Shown here in pieces: positions 53,707 through 62,776 of a stretch of 64,000 bases of DNA; the first letter of the stretch is position 1, and each line of letters opens with the position of its first letter. The notes under the pieces were generated by a model. The model had not been told where the DNA came from, searched no databases, and saw only the letters and a list, made by a program, of their open reading frames with translations. Position numbers and translations under genes: made by a program. The stretch is from contig NZ_JACJPI010000029.1 of assembly GCF_014695975.1 (NCBI RefSeq), positions 1-64,000 on the forward strand, written 5' to 3'. The stretch comes from Leptolyngbya sp. FACHB-321 (lineage in GTDB: Bacteria; Cyanobacteriota; Cyanobacteriia; Leptolyngbyales; Leptolyngbyaceae).

Positions 53707-54678
53707 TCAGCTTTTACTTTTTCGCTTTACTTCTGGTCTCATGTACCACGTTGCTAGAGACAGGAGAAAGGGACTGAATGGCAAGGTAGACTGCTGCCCT
53801 TCGGCCAGGTTCATCAGTGCTAAATGCACTTTCTCATACAAACTGGGTTCAGACATGGCAGCTTCACTACCCCACCGTTGTCCCCTTGCCGCTCTCGTCA
53901 GGAAGGTATCTGAGTCTGTACTGGTCGCGCCCGCAGCAAACAACTGGTGGCACAAAGCTGGCTCACCGACACCAAAGAGATGGATCGGCAAACCGGAAGC
54001 GTTTTCGCGCACTGTCTTGACAATAGCTAGAAGCAGCGCTTCGTCAGCTAGATGAGGCACTAACCCACCTACGGCAATGCCGTCGAACTGCTTGCCGTTC
54101 AGGTGCATTTGAGCGTAGGTTTTGGCTGTCTGTTGGGCTTGCTGCAAGTTGTAAAACGGTAGTGAAGCAAAGAGCTTCAGGTCCTTTCGCTGCTTATGGC
54201 GGAGTGCCCAGGCTGCATTCTTAAGCGTGACTGCTAACCGCTGACTTGCTTCTTGGGCTGAGCACTCCGGCGGTATCGGAATGTCGAGTGTAAACCCTAC
54301 TTCTGCAAGTGCTTCTTGAGCATCCAGCACTTGTTTGGGGTGCAGTTGATCGCATCCCGCGTGTTTATACTGGGACGGCGGCAGGCTGATTTGGCCCAGA
54401 CCCTGTAGGCCAGTCGACCAAGTTGCTTGCTCTACTGACAGCAGGGCATAAGCACCACTGTCTAACCACAAACTTTGGGCAAACGGCGCTTCCAGGTAGG
54501 CAACGTATCGCTGGGAGACCATGACACCCGGTGCCAGGTCTGGCAGCAGGTACGGTAGGACGTGTTTGTCCAGTACAAACCGACCAAGTGACAGGGTTGG
54601 CAGGTAGAGCGGTAACGGTACCGTTCCTTTACGTGTGACCAACTCTGTGGGTGTTATAGGCTCTGTGGGGCTAGGCAA
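53707..54678 (-). CDS. TGT/DpdA-like transglycosylase
   Basis: A protein of 323 residues with the barrel pattern of tRNA-guanine transglycosylases. LWLDSGAY (Asp73) takes the place of the DSGGFQ motif; FDGIAVGGLV corresponds to the AIGGLSVGE region; PIHLFGVGEP and AGATSTDSDTFLTRAARG (Asp255/Asp257 region) match the end of the barrel with the nucleophile Asp and AR-G. The zinc site of bacterial TGT is not visible. These features are those of DpdA-type enzymes, which put 7-deazaguanines into DNA, or of archaeal-type TGT. It starts with TTG 54678 and lies between the helicase and PRTRC-like genes. No preQ0 synthesis genes are in the window. Confidence 0.75.
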   Translation of the reverse strand: MPSPTEPITPTELVTRKGTVPLPLYLPTLSLGRFVLDKHVLPYLLPDLAPGVMVSQRYVAYLEAPFAQSLWLDSGAYALLSVEQATWSTGLQGLGQISLPPSQYKHAGCDQLHPKQVLDAQEALAEVGFTLDIPIPPECSAQEASQRLAVTLKNAAWALRHKQRKDLKLFASLPFYNLQQAQQTAKTYAQMHLNGKQFDGIAVGGLVPHLADEALLLAIVKTVRENASGLPIHLFGVGEPALCHQLFAAGATSTDSDTFLTRAARGQRWGSEAAMSEPSLYEKVHLALMNLAEGQQSTLPFSPFLLSLATWYMRPEVKRKSKS

Positions 54679-54893
54679 GGCGATTTCCCATAAAAGGCGA
54701 CCTTGTCTGAATGCGAGAGGTCTTAGGAAGGCATGGGAGAGGAGTGGTTGAGCGGCAGTCTTCGATCCAGTTGGTTGTTACGTCGCTAAAACTCGGTTCT
54801 CAATCTAAGGACTGCTGCCGGTTGAACGGCGTGCTTGTGTCAGCGCTGTCGGTGCCAACGTTTTCATCATTGTTGCTTTGTAAGGAGATTGGC

Positions 54894-56993
54894 TTAACGG
54901 TTCCAGTTAGTCTGGGCCTTGATCCACAGTCGTCTCAGGGTCTTAACGCTGTGCTGGCAATTGTCAACGGTGCGCGGTTCACTAAAGTTGGGCAATTGCT
55001 TGGCGACGGCTCTGGCGTACCGCACTAAGTTAGTGCGAGTCTTCGCGCCAACCCCTTGCAAGTGGACGAGCGCCTGTGGGTCTGTCTGCCCTAGCTGCTT
55101 GGCGCTACGAATACCAAGCCGGATCAGCTGTTTGGCCTTAGCAGGAGTGACACCCGGCACTGACAGCAGTGTGACCTCTTCGGGGTTGAAGCCGTGCGTT
55201 ACCATTTTCAACAACGCTTCCAGGCGGATTGGTGTTGTGCCTTCTGTTCGGTTCACTGTTGTGGTTGGCAGCTCTAAGACGGTACAGAGTTCCAGGAATG
55301 CTGCGAGCAACCGTTGAGCGGAGGCGATCGCCTTCAGCAAGTCTTGAGGGTAGGCACAATACAAGGTGCTAGCCGTCTCTTCTACGTCACCGCACACGGT
55401 CCAGGTGTCTAAAGCACAGGCTGTGTAGACAACCTTCAACAGCGCCTCTTGAGGGAGCCGCAGGTACTCTTCCAATGTTTCCTGGGACTGCAAGAACACT
55501 GTGGCAATGGACGCTAAACACACTTCACTCTGGCTGACCTGCTCTTGCCTCACCGGCAGCAGTGGTGCAAAGTCAGGACAGCTGCAGACGACCAGAAGTA
55601 GGTCAAACAACCACAGCTCCTCAACTTGAAGCAGCCGTTGGAAATGGCTGGCTGTAGACGGTTGCAGGTAGTACCGTACGGCTAAGTCACTCAAGCTAGT
55701 GGTCGTAAACTTCCCATCAACGGCAGCAATCATGCCAGACGTTTGCATGTCCTTAAGCAGCTCGGGAACGTCTGGCAACAACCCCTGCTGAGCTGCTAGC
55801 GTGCAGTTTAAGAAGCGCTGTAGTTGCGCACTTGTCCGAACATATTGCCCATTAATGGCTGTCAGGACGCGTTCAGTGAGCAATGCCGGATCAGCTAAAG
55901 CTGAACGTATTGGCAGGAGTAGGCTTTGGTGCACGTCCCGCCAGTGCCCTACTTCTTTCTCATGTACGAGCAGCGTGACAGTACCCCGTTCGTCAAAACC
56001 TGGTCGTCCCGCCCGTCCGGCCATTTGAATGAGTTCGCGTTTAGGCATAGGCACAAAGTCTCCGTTACCATCTGGACGTTGGGTGTCGTAAATGAGGACT
56101 TCCCGTGCTGGTAGGTTGACCCCCATCGCCAATGTGGTTGTGGCACACAGCACTTGCACTTTCCCAAATTGAAAGGCGTCTTCTGCTTCGGCTCGTTCGA
56201 CTGGTGCAAGTCCTGCATGATGCCACAGCGTCGGTATGCCCTTTGCAAGCAGCACTTGACCCAAAAGCTCCGTCCGTTGACGGGACTGGCAGAAGATTAG
56301 GCATTGGTGTTGCTGTTGGACTGCGTTCAGCACGTACTGGATTGCTCGTAACTGCTTTTCTGCCGCTGTCCAAAAGCGGATCTGTTGCCAGTCCAGTGGT
56401 ACGGCTCTGTGGGTGGTGCGGACAAATGCAGCTCCTAACCATGTCCTTAAGGCTCTCTCGTCGCCCAATGTGGCTGTAATGCCGATCACCCGCAGCAGGG
56501 GGTTAAGTAGCTGCAACTGGAGGATTGCCCCTTCCAAGCGGGCACCCCGCCACCCGTCGTTGATCAGGTCGATTTCGTCTATGACTAAGAGCGATAGTTG
56601 CCGTAGCCACGTTAAATGTGCTTGTGGTTGCCGTAGGCAGGACTCCAAGCTTTCTGGCGTGGTGACCAGCAACTGTACCGCGGCGATCGCTTCCGCGTTG
56701 AGTTCATGGTCACTGTCTAAAATGCCAACGTTGTCTGCCCCAAAACGGTACGCCCAATCGGTGTACTGATTCTGGGTCAGCGCTTTAATGGGCGCAACGT
56801 AAATCGCTTTCCGTCCTTGCTGCAGCACATGGTTAATCGCTTGCTCAGACAGCCAAGTCTTCCCTGATCCAGTCGGCATTTCGAGTAGCCAGGATTGCCC
56901 ACTTTCCATGAAGCCGGCGTCTAGAATGAGCTTCTGTCCGGGTAAGAGGTCGCTGTTGTCGTTTGTCTCAGGTTGTGGCGAGCGGTGAGGCAT
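54894..56993 (-). CDS. Ski2/Hel308-like DEAD-box helicase with HhH end
   Basis: A protein of 699 residues. Motif I MPTGSGKT (Lys45), motif II DEID at 139-142, ITATLGDE, then TTTLAMGVNLPA and QMAGRAGRPG, the Ski2-like superfamily 2 pattern. The C-terminal 80 residues contain a helix-hairpin-helix pair (LLSVPGVTPAKAKQLIRLGI, then LVHLQGVGAKTRTNLVRYA), as in Hel308, which acts at stalled forks. ATG 56993 is preferred over a frame 28 codons longer that runs into the spacer hairpin. It is encoded between the clamp homologue and the TGT-like gene, which fits a role in replication or repair of the element. Confidence 0.88.
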   Translation of the reverse strand: MPHRSPQPETNDNSDLLPGQKLILDAGFMESGQSWLLEMPTGSGKTWLSEQAINHVLQQGRKAIYVAPIKALTQNQYTDWAYRFGADNVGILDSDHELNAEAIAAVQLLVTTPESLESCLRQPQAHLTWLRQLSLLVIDEIDLINDGWRGARLEGAILQLQLLNPLLRVIGITATLGDERALRTWLGAAFVRTTHRAVPLDWQQIRFWTAAEKQLRAIQYVLNAVQQQHQCLIFCQSRQRTELLGQVLLAKGIPTLWHHAGLAPVERAEAEDAFQFGKVQVLCATTTLAMGVNLPAREVLIYDTQRPDGNGDFVPMPKRELIQMAGRAGRPGFDERGTVTLLVHEKEVGHWRDVHQSLLLPIRSALADPALLTERVLTAINGQYVRTSAQLQRFLNCTLAAQQGLLPDVPELLKDMQTSGMIAAVDGKFTTTSLSDLAVRYYLQPSTASHFQRLLQVEELWLFDLLLVVCSCPDFAPLLPVRQEQVSQSEVCLASIATVFLQSQETLEEYLRLPQEALLKVVYTACALDTWTVCGDVEETASTLYCAYPQDLLKAIASAQRLLAAFLELCTVLELPTTTVNRTEGTTPIRLEALLKMVTHGFNPEEVTLLSVPGVTPAKAKQLIRLGIRSAKQLGQTDPQALVHLQGVGAKTRTNLVRYARAVAKQLPNFSEPRTVDNCQHSVKTLRRLWIKAQTNWNR

Positions 56994-57041
56994 AAAAAGA
57001 GCTTGGGAAGAGTAGATTTTTGACCGATAAATAAGGGTTGG

Positions 57042-57080
57042 GTTGTGTGGCAGAACAAGGGAGGCTTCCTGCCACACAAC
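57042..57080. terminator. 12-bp inverted repeat between clamp and helicase genes
   Basis: Perfect arms at 57042-57053 and 57069-57080 with a 15-base loop, 13 bases after the clamp-gene stop on the minus strand. There is no T-run, so it may be a weak terminator or RNA-processing hairpin between two co-directional genes. Confidence 0.55.
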
Positions 57081-57092
57081 AACCGCTAGGCG

Positions 57093-58472
57093 CTACGCTG
57101 CGGGCATGAGCACGAAAAATAAGTCGTCGCGCTCCGAGTCGCGTACGTAAGCCGCTTCGGTAGCGGCGCTCATGCTGAGCCTTGCCTGACTGGAAAGCAG
57201 TTGTTTGAGACATTCCAACAACAGCTCAGGGTCAAACTTGATTGCCATTGGTCCTCCTTTGACTTGGGCACTAAGGGTGTCTGTGCCATTGCCAATGCCT
57301 GCACCAGCAGACGTTAAGGTCACTTCACTGCCCCCAATGTCGAGGGTTACCGCTGCCTGTTTGTCAGTGAACACCGCTTGACGGCATAACGCCTTGACCA
57401 TTTGATCCCGGTCAAAACTAATCTCGACGGGTAACGTCGGTGGCATAAACTCATTGCCGTTCACGCTTTCAGCCTTGTCCGTACGACAGGTAAAGACTGT
57501 TTGAGTTGCTTCTTGTGTCAGAGTCGGCGGTGTTTCATTACTCTGCGCCACAGTTTTGCCTTGTGTATTTGCAGAGCCATGCGTTATGACAAACCGTACA
57601 ACGACATCTTCGGAGCTGACGCTATCTAGCTCTACCCGGCAGGGGTGCTCGTTCAACAAAGCCATCAGCTTTTGAAGCGACTCGCCAGCCACCGCCACGC
57701 CACGGTCTGGTAGATCCAGGTCAGTCCCTTCGGCTGTGTCGAAGTAATACGCTAGGACTGCTGACTGCTTCGTGGCGGTCAGCGTAACACCGGCTGTTGG
57801 TTTAGCTGCGTCTGCTTTTACTTTGGTCTTAGGGGGAGCCCAAAAGTTCATATGTACACAGCGGAAGTCCTCTGCGCCCGCGCATGTAAGGGCGCACCCT
57901 AGACCCCAACGGAGGTTCTTCAGTACGAAACTCTGTGGGGAGCCTGGGACTGGAATCGTGGGACAATCATCTGCCAGACGCGTAGCGACATCGAACGGTC
58001 CTGCCGTACGGCTCACGACCGACATGGTTTCACTAGGTGCCCACCCAATTGTTACTGCCCCAGTGGGGAAGTTTTGCATCAGCTTCTGGAGCTTGCTGGC
58101 GTTAACCGTCCAGTCCCCAGAGCCTTCGACATTAGCGGGTATGGACACCTCAAGACCTAATACCAGGTTAAACCCGGTCAGGGTTAGAGTCTGAGCTGCT
58201 TGGTCTGTCGTTAATCTTATGCGGTCTAGGAGTGCCGCGTGACCTTGTTTTAAGGGTATGACTCCGATTGTAGTGTCGATCGCTTTAGTAAAGGCGGCTT
58301 GCTGAACTGTTGCCAGTACCCGCTCAAGGTGTAACGGTTCATCTGTGTTTGCAGCTTGCTCAATTACGGGAGTGGCTGCGGCTGTCTGCTTGGCCGACGT
58401 AGTTCTTTTTGCTTTAGTTTTGTTCTCTGCTGCTTTAGGGTCGGTCTTTTTGTCAGTTGCTCTCGTTGTCAT
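57093..58472 (-). CDS. dnaN: DnaN-like sliding clamp homologue of the element
   Basis: A protein of 459 residues. The first 45 are an unfolded Lys/Thr/Ala tail not found in chromosomal DnaN. Then the clamp pattern follows: IRLTTDQAAQTLTLTGFNLV, GLEVSIPANVEGSGDWTVNA, SKLQKLMQNFPTGAV and DDCPTIPVP (end of domain I), a long middle, and the end LLLECLKQLLSSQARLSMSA, then FFVLMPAA, which matches the DnaN C-terminus (VLMP). Clamps encircle DNA and hold polymerase. It is diverged and longer than usual, so it is not the host's main clamp. ATG 58472 (MTTRATD) is preferred to TTG 58487. Gene order clamp-helicase-TGT-PRTRC suggests one functional set. Confidence 0.82.
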   Translation of the reverse strand: MTTRATDKKTDPKAAENKTKAKRTTSAKQTAAATPVIEQAANTDEPLHLERVLATVQQAAFTKAIDTTIGVIPLKQGHAALLDRIRLTTDQAAQTLTLTGFNLVLGLEVSIPANVEGSGDWTVNASKLQKLMQNFPTGAVTIGWAPSETMSVVSRTAGPFDVATRLADDCPTIPVPGSPQSFVLKNLRWGLGCALTCAGAEDFRCVHMNFWAPPKTKVKADAAKPTAGVTLTATKQSAVLAYYFDTAEGTDLDLPDRGVAVAGESLQKLMALLNEHPCRVELDSVSSEDVVVRFVITHGSANTQGKTVAQSNETPPTLTQEATQTVFTCRTDKAESVNGNEFMPPTLPVEISFDRDQMVKALCRQAVFTDKQAAVTLDIGGSEVTLTSAGAGIGNGTDTLSAQVKGGPMAIKFDPELLLECLKQLLSSQARLSMSAATEAAYVRDSERDDLFFVLMPAA

Positions 58473-58688
58473 GGTGTCTAAGGTCAAAAAGTTGCCCTTA
58501 GTGCCACTGGAGAGGGAAGGAGGAAGGCGAGAGCACGCGTGGGAGTGGATTCAAAGAACTACGACAACAAGGCTATGTAGGCAGCGAACGGACGTTGAGC
58601 CACTACTGGAACCGATGATGGCAAGGGAAAGTAACGACAGTGGCTGCGTTGTCACCCGTACTATCCCTACTGCAAATAGCACCACCGA

Positions 58689-58937
58689 GACTTAAATGTC
58701 GACGGTAAGCTGAACTTGCTCAGTGGCTTGGGCTAGGAGAATGATCATGTGACGGTGTTCTTGGGCAATGATGATGGCACCTTTGACGCTGGTATTAACT
58801 CTAGAATCGGCATTAGCCCTCAAGCAGTGACGTTAGGCAATTAGATAGTGACAGCAATCCAGCTTTGGGCACCGCTTACAATGGCAATGCTGCGATTGGT
58901 CTGAATAGCCAGTTTGGTCCACATCGCTTCATATGAG
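58689..58937 (+). pseudogene. Remnant of an FG-GAP/VCBS-repeat protein
   Basis: The frame reads DLNVDGKLNLLSGLG, a stop, then NDHVTVFLGNDDGTFDAGIN and ISPQAVTLGN, another stop, then LDSDSNPALGTAYNGNAAIG in a shifted frame. These are FG-GAP/VCBS units with D-x-N-x-D-G calcium-type loops. Two stops and a shift show decay. The intact protein was probably a secreted or surface propeller. Confidence 0.65.
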
Positions 58938-59691
58938 CCGGTGTTTAATCAGATGACCAGCAAGATTGACACACTGGGTCGAGAGACGATTTCGCTAGTT
59001 CTCGACCGCCAAAGGCAATTGTTGCCAATCGGAGAAGGTGGTTGATACAAGACAGATTCATTACTTATTACCAGCGTGACCGGAGTCAATGACTTTTTTA
59101 CGTGAGGACAGTAGGACAAATTCCGCTAGGAGGGATGGCTCTCCACTCATTTAGGAGGACTCACTTTAATCCTTCAACACTTGACTTTCTACATTACTAA
59201 CCCTTCTTAAGTCAATTTGGATTCCTTTGCTCACCCAATTTAGCTTCAATGTATAAAAATAAGCATCTTTTTGTAAAGTCATCTTGTGCTTAATCAAAAT
59301 CGCAGTTAGTTTAATATCGTGCTGCGTATAATTCCGCAGTCTACAGCAGCAATTACCATTCAAGCGAAGGCTGCTTAGTCAATTGTATTGCTATGCTTAT
59401 TCGTGTTTCTAGAGACGTCCGGCTAACACCTCACTATAAAAAGGAACATGTAAGATTGCTACGTTTACCATTTATTGTCTTATGCTTTCCGTTTGCTTTG
59501 TTCTTGCCCAGAAAGAAGCATATTTATGCAGGGCAATACTTGATTGACTGGCAGTTCTGCCATGCCAGTAACCACCTAAGTTTGCTAACCCTGCCTACTT
59601 GTCGATCGCAACCCTCCTTTGGTTTGGGATGCGTTGTTTGGTTAGACAGAAGTTGCTCTGTCCTTGCTTAATTTGTTTAAGAGGAAGTTGT
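58938..59691. other. Intergenic region before the CIS genes
   Basis: About 750 bases without a recognised gene. Short frames exist but lack family resemblance. It must contain the promoter of the sheath gene, whose ribosome-binding site (AGAGGAAG) lies just before 59692. Confidence 0.5.
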
Positions 59692-61263
59692 ATGCCTATT
59701 ACTCCCACCTATCCTGGTGTTTACATTGAGGAAATTCCCAGTGGTGTAAGAACCATAACTGGGGTTGCGACTGCTATTACTGCTTTTATTGGACAAGCCT
59801 ATCAGGGACCTGTCAACACAGCAGTACGGGTGCAGAGTTATGCTGAGTACGATCGCCAATTTGGTGGATTATGGATTAAAAGCCCTCTGTCCTATATGGT
59901 GCAGCAGTATTTTCTCAATGGTGGCAGCGATGCGATCATTATTCGAGTGACAGATAAGGATGCGGCTTCAGGGAAGGCTGAGATTCCGGGTGGGTTGGTC
60001 CTGGAGGCGAAAAATCCCGGAACCTGGAGCACTGACTCAGTAAAGGGCTTAGTGGCAAGCGTCACGGCTGTGGATGAATCAATGGCAGGTGATTCGTCTC
60101 TGTTCACTCTCACGATTGGCCAGAAAGTTCCACTTTCTCCCATTCAGCAAGCCTTGCAGCAACCGCCGCCGCCACCTGCAGCTCTAGAAGTTTTCCGTAA
60201 TGTGTCTGTAGATGCGGGTTCTCCTCGATATGTCCTTAAGGTGCTAGAGCAGCAGTCTGCTCTGGTTAAGGTAACTGGTACTGTCCCAACTGACGCCCCC
60301 GCTGCAACTGCTGCACCGATCGAATTTCGGGGTGGCATTGATGGTACTCCCACTTACGCTGACTATCTGGGGGATCCTGGTGAGTTGACTGGTCTGTATA
60401 CCTTGGATCAAGCTGATCTGTTCAATTTGCTGTGTATTCCTCCCCGCACGTTGGATGAGGCTGTAGCAGACGATGAAGCGGGGCTAAATCTCCTTCGCAA
60501 TGCGCTGGCATATTGTGAAGAGCATCGTGCCATGCTGCTGGTAGACCCTCCAACCACCTGGCGAAAACCCTCTCCAGATGTGCAGAACGGGGTTGATCAG
60601 TTAGGTTTGCGGAGCCCCAATGCAGTTATTTACTTTCCGCGTGTGAAACTGCCTGATCCAATGCGTGAATTTCGCCTGGAGGAATTTCCTCCGTCTGGCA
60701 TCATGGCTGGGATCTATGCGCGTACAGATGTGCAACGGGGAGTGTGGAAAGCTCCAGCAGGAATTGATGCTGTTTTGTCTGGGGTGAGCCAACTAACTTA
60801 CAACATGACGGATAAAGAGAATGGTATTCTCAACCCGATCGGGGTCAATTGCCTTCGCACTTTCCCAATTTATGGCAATATTGCCTGGGGTGCCAGGACG
60901 CTAAAGGGGGCTGATGCTTTGGCTTCCGAATGGAAGTATGTGCCTGTACGTCGTCTGGCATTGTTTCTAGAAGAGAGTCTGTATCGCGGCAGCAAATGGG
61001 TGGTGTTTGAACCGAATGACGAACCCCTTTGGTCGCAGATTCGTCTCAACATTGGCGCATTTATGAACAATCTGTTCCGGCAGGGTGCTTTCCAAGGCAG
61101 TTCTCCAGCAGAAGCCTATTTTGTTAAATGTGATAAGGAAACCACCACGCAAAATGACATCAATCTGGGCATTGTCAATATTGTGGTTGGGTATGCACCC
61201 CTGAAACCTGCCGAGTTTGTGATTCTTAAGTTCCAGCAAATTGCCGGACAGATTGCGACATGA
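59692..61263 (+). CDS. Contractile tail sheath protein of a CIS
   Basis: A protein of 523 residues. The start PTYPGVYIEEIPSGVRTITG, then TAITAFIGQAYQGPVN, is the classical sheath N-terminus; the later part has GIYARTDVQRGVWKAPAGID and the C-terminal NPIGVNCLRTFPIYGNIAWG, then ARTL and the end IVVGYAPLKPAEFVILKFQQ, all typical of phage and extracellular CIS sheaths. The sheath contracts to drive the tube into a target. ATG 59692 with AGAGGAAG is clear. It is the first gene of a plus-strand operon with tube and baseplate-like genes; in cyanobacteria such systems can be thylakoid-anchored. Confidence 0.95.
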   Translation: MPITPTYPGVYIEEIPSGVRTITGVATAITAFIGQAYQGPVNTAVRVQSYAEYDRQFGGLWIKSPLSYMVQQYFLNGGSDAIIIRVTDKDAASGKAEIPGGLVLEAKNPGTWSTDSVKGLVASVTAVDESMAGDSSLFTLTIGQKVPLSPIQQALQQPPPPPAALEVFRNVSVDAGSPRYVLKVLEQQSALVKVTGTVPTDAPAATAAPIEFRGGIDGTPTYADYLGDPGELTGLYTLDQADLFNLLCIPPRTLDEAVADDEAGLNLLRNALAYCEEHRAMLLVDPPTTWRKPSPDVQNGVDQLGLRSPNAVIYFPRVKLPDPMREFRLEEFPPSGIMAGIYARTDVQRGVWKAPAGIDAVLSGVSQLTYNMTDKENGILNPIGVNCLRTFPIYGNIAWGARTLKGADALASEWKYVPVRRLALFLEESLYRGSKWVVFEPNDEPLWSQIRLNIGAFMNNLFRQGAFQGSSPAEAYFVKCDKETTTQNDINLGIVNIVVGYAPLKPAEFVILKFQQIAGQIAT

Positions 61264-61370
61264 TAACGACTGGCGATTCTTAGGGATTGATTCTCCCTCT
61301 GCTCATGCAAACCCTATGCATTGGATTGAGCAGCAATTGCAACTTAGTCATTGGTTATTTGGAGGAAAGA

Positions 61371-61907
61371 ATGCCAGAGTTTTCAACGAATAAAGAGCGC
61401 TTTGATCCCTACAAGAATTTCAAATTTCGGGTCAAGGTGAATGGGCAATACATCGCAGGGGTTAGTAAGGTCGGGGGGTTGAAGCGATCGACGGAAGTAG
61501 TCAGCCACCGTGAAGGAGGCGATCCAAGTACCCAACGGCACTCACCAGGACAGACCAAGTATGATCCAATTACTTTAGAGCGAGGCGTTACCCATGACAC
61601 CTTGTTTGAGGATTGGGCGAATCGCGTGTGGAACTATCGCAATGGGCAGGCGGCGGCAGATAGTCGAACAAAGGAGATGGGATTAAAGAATTTCCGACAG
61701 GACATCATCATTGATGTTTTCAATGAAGCGGGGCAAAAGGCGATCTCTTATAAGGTTTACCGCTGTTGGGTGTCGGAATACCAGGCATTACCAGAATTAG
61801 ATGCGAACGGCAACGCGATCGCAATTCAAAGTATCCAACTACAAAATGAAGGATGGGAACGTGACACTGATGTTAATGAACCATCCGAGGAAGAGATTAA
61901 GCCTTAG
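61371..61907 (+). CDS. CIS inner tube protein (gp19-like)
   Basis: A protein of 178 residues. DPYKNFKFRVKVNGQYIAGV, then SKVGGLKRSTEVVSHREGGD, and KYDPITLERGVTHDTLFEDW are the signature of phage tail-tube proteins of the gp19 family, which form the hexameric inner tube. GGAGGAAAG lies directly before ATG 61371. It follows the sheath gene in the order typical for CIS loci. Confidence 0.95.
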   Translation: MPEFSTNKERFDPYKNFKFRVKVNGQYIAGVSKVGGLKRSTEVVSHREGGDPSTQRHSPGQTKYDPITLERGVTHDTLFEDWANRVWNYRNGQAAADSRTKEMGLKNFRQDIIIDVFNEAGQKAISYKVYRCWVSEYQALPELDANGNAIAIQSIQLQNEGWERDTDVNEPSEEEIKP

Positions 61908-62041
61908 GAACGAGAATTAAATAAGTTCAAAAATTTGGTGGGGCGGGTTTACCAGAATCTGCATACCGTTTTGTACCGTCAATCCGCCCCTACAGTTTGC
62001 GGTTTTGTTTAATCCACGCTCCTTATTAATTGACCAATCGT

Positions 62042-62776
62042 ATGCGTCCTTTGACGGCTCAACAAATTGTTCGAATTTGGGAAATTGGGCAGAGTCAGCA
62101 CCCCCTTGATCGAGCCCTGACTCTGCTGGCCTTTGCCTGCCCAGAGCAATCACCAGGAAATCTCGCAACCCTCAGTATTGGTCAGCGGGATGGCTATCTG
62201 CTGCATCTGCGGGAACTAACGTTTGGCAATAAACTTAACAGTTTTGCCACCTGCCCTCACTGTGGCGAGAAGTTGGAATCAACCATGCAGGTATCAGATT
62301 TTCGCCTGGTAGAGTTGCAACCTCCAACAACTCAGGAATATACGTGCCATATTTCTGGCTATGACCTGCGGTTTCGTCTGCCCAATAGTTGGGATTTAGC
62401 CGCAATCGTGGGACAACGGGATGTCTTGCGAGCCAAATCACTGCTAGGACAACGTTGTTTATTACAAGCTAGCTATGACGGACAGGCAGTAAATTACCCT
62501 CAACTACCACCGGAAATCATGCAGCAACTATCTAGCCTGATGGCGGAATGTGACCCTCAGGCAGAAATTTTGCTCAGGTTTGATTGTTCTGCCTGTAAGC
62601 ATATCTGGAAATTAGTGTTTGACATTGGAACGTTTTTTTGGACAGAATTGACCGCTCAGGCGAAACGACTGTTGCAAGAAGTTCACGTTTTAGCCCGGTT
62701 TTATAGCTGGCGCGAGGTTGATATTTTGGCAATGAGTACAACACGACGACAATTGTATTTAAGTTTGGTGAGTTAA
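62042..62776 (+). CDS. Baseplate-associated CIS protein (T4 gp26-like, zinc-binding)
   Basis: A protein of 244 residues. It starts MRPLTAQQIVRIWEIGQ and has two Cys pairs: FATCPHCGEKLES near residue 74 and DCSACKHIWKLVF near 185. This order is seen in the small T4 gp26-like baseplate/hub proteins of CIS loci. The Cys pairs should bind zinc. ATG 62042 is more likely than the TTG four codons before. The stop overlaps the start of the next gene by one base. Confidence 0.75.
   Translation: MRPLTAQQIVRIWEIGQSQHPLDRALTLLAFACPEQSPGNLATLSIGQRDGYLLHLRELTFGNKLNSFATCPHCGEKLESTMQVSDFRLVELQPPTTQEYTCHISGYDLRFRLPNSWDLAAIVGQRDVLRAKSLLGQRCLLQASYDGQAVNYPQLPPEIMQQLSSLMAECDPQAEILLRFDCSACKHIWKLVFDIGTFFWTELTAQAKRLLQEVHVLARFYSWREVDILAMSTTRRQLYLSLVS

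Noticed and set aside
46696-54678. Possible DISARM or full Dpd system (DUF1998 helicase, TGT-like protein)
   Set aside because: No methylase, DrmB or DpdB/C/D-like partners were recognised, and the PLD-like gene is 25 kb away. The gene order fits a PRTRC cassette better.
24665-58472. Lower HIP1 (GCGATCGC) density in the minus-strand block as a sign of foreign origin
   Set aside because: The giant gene has about one octamer in 5 kb, but the block as a whole still contains several, and the contrast with the left part is too small for a count by eye.
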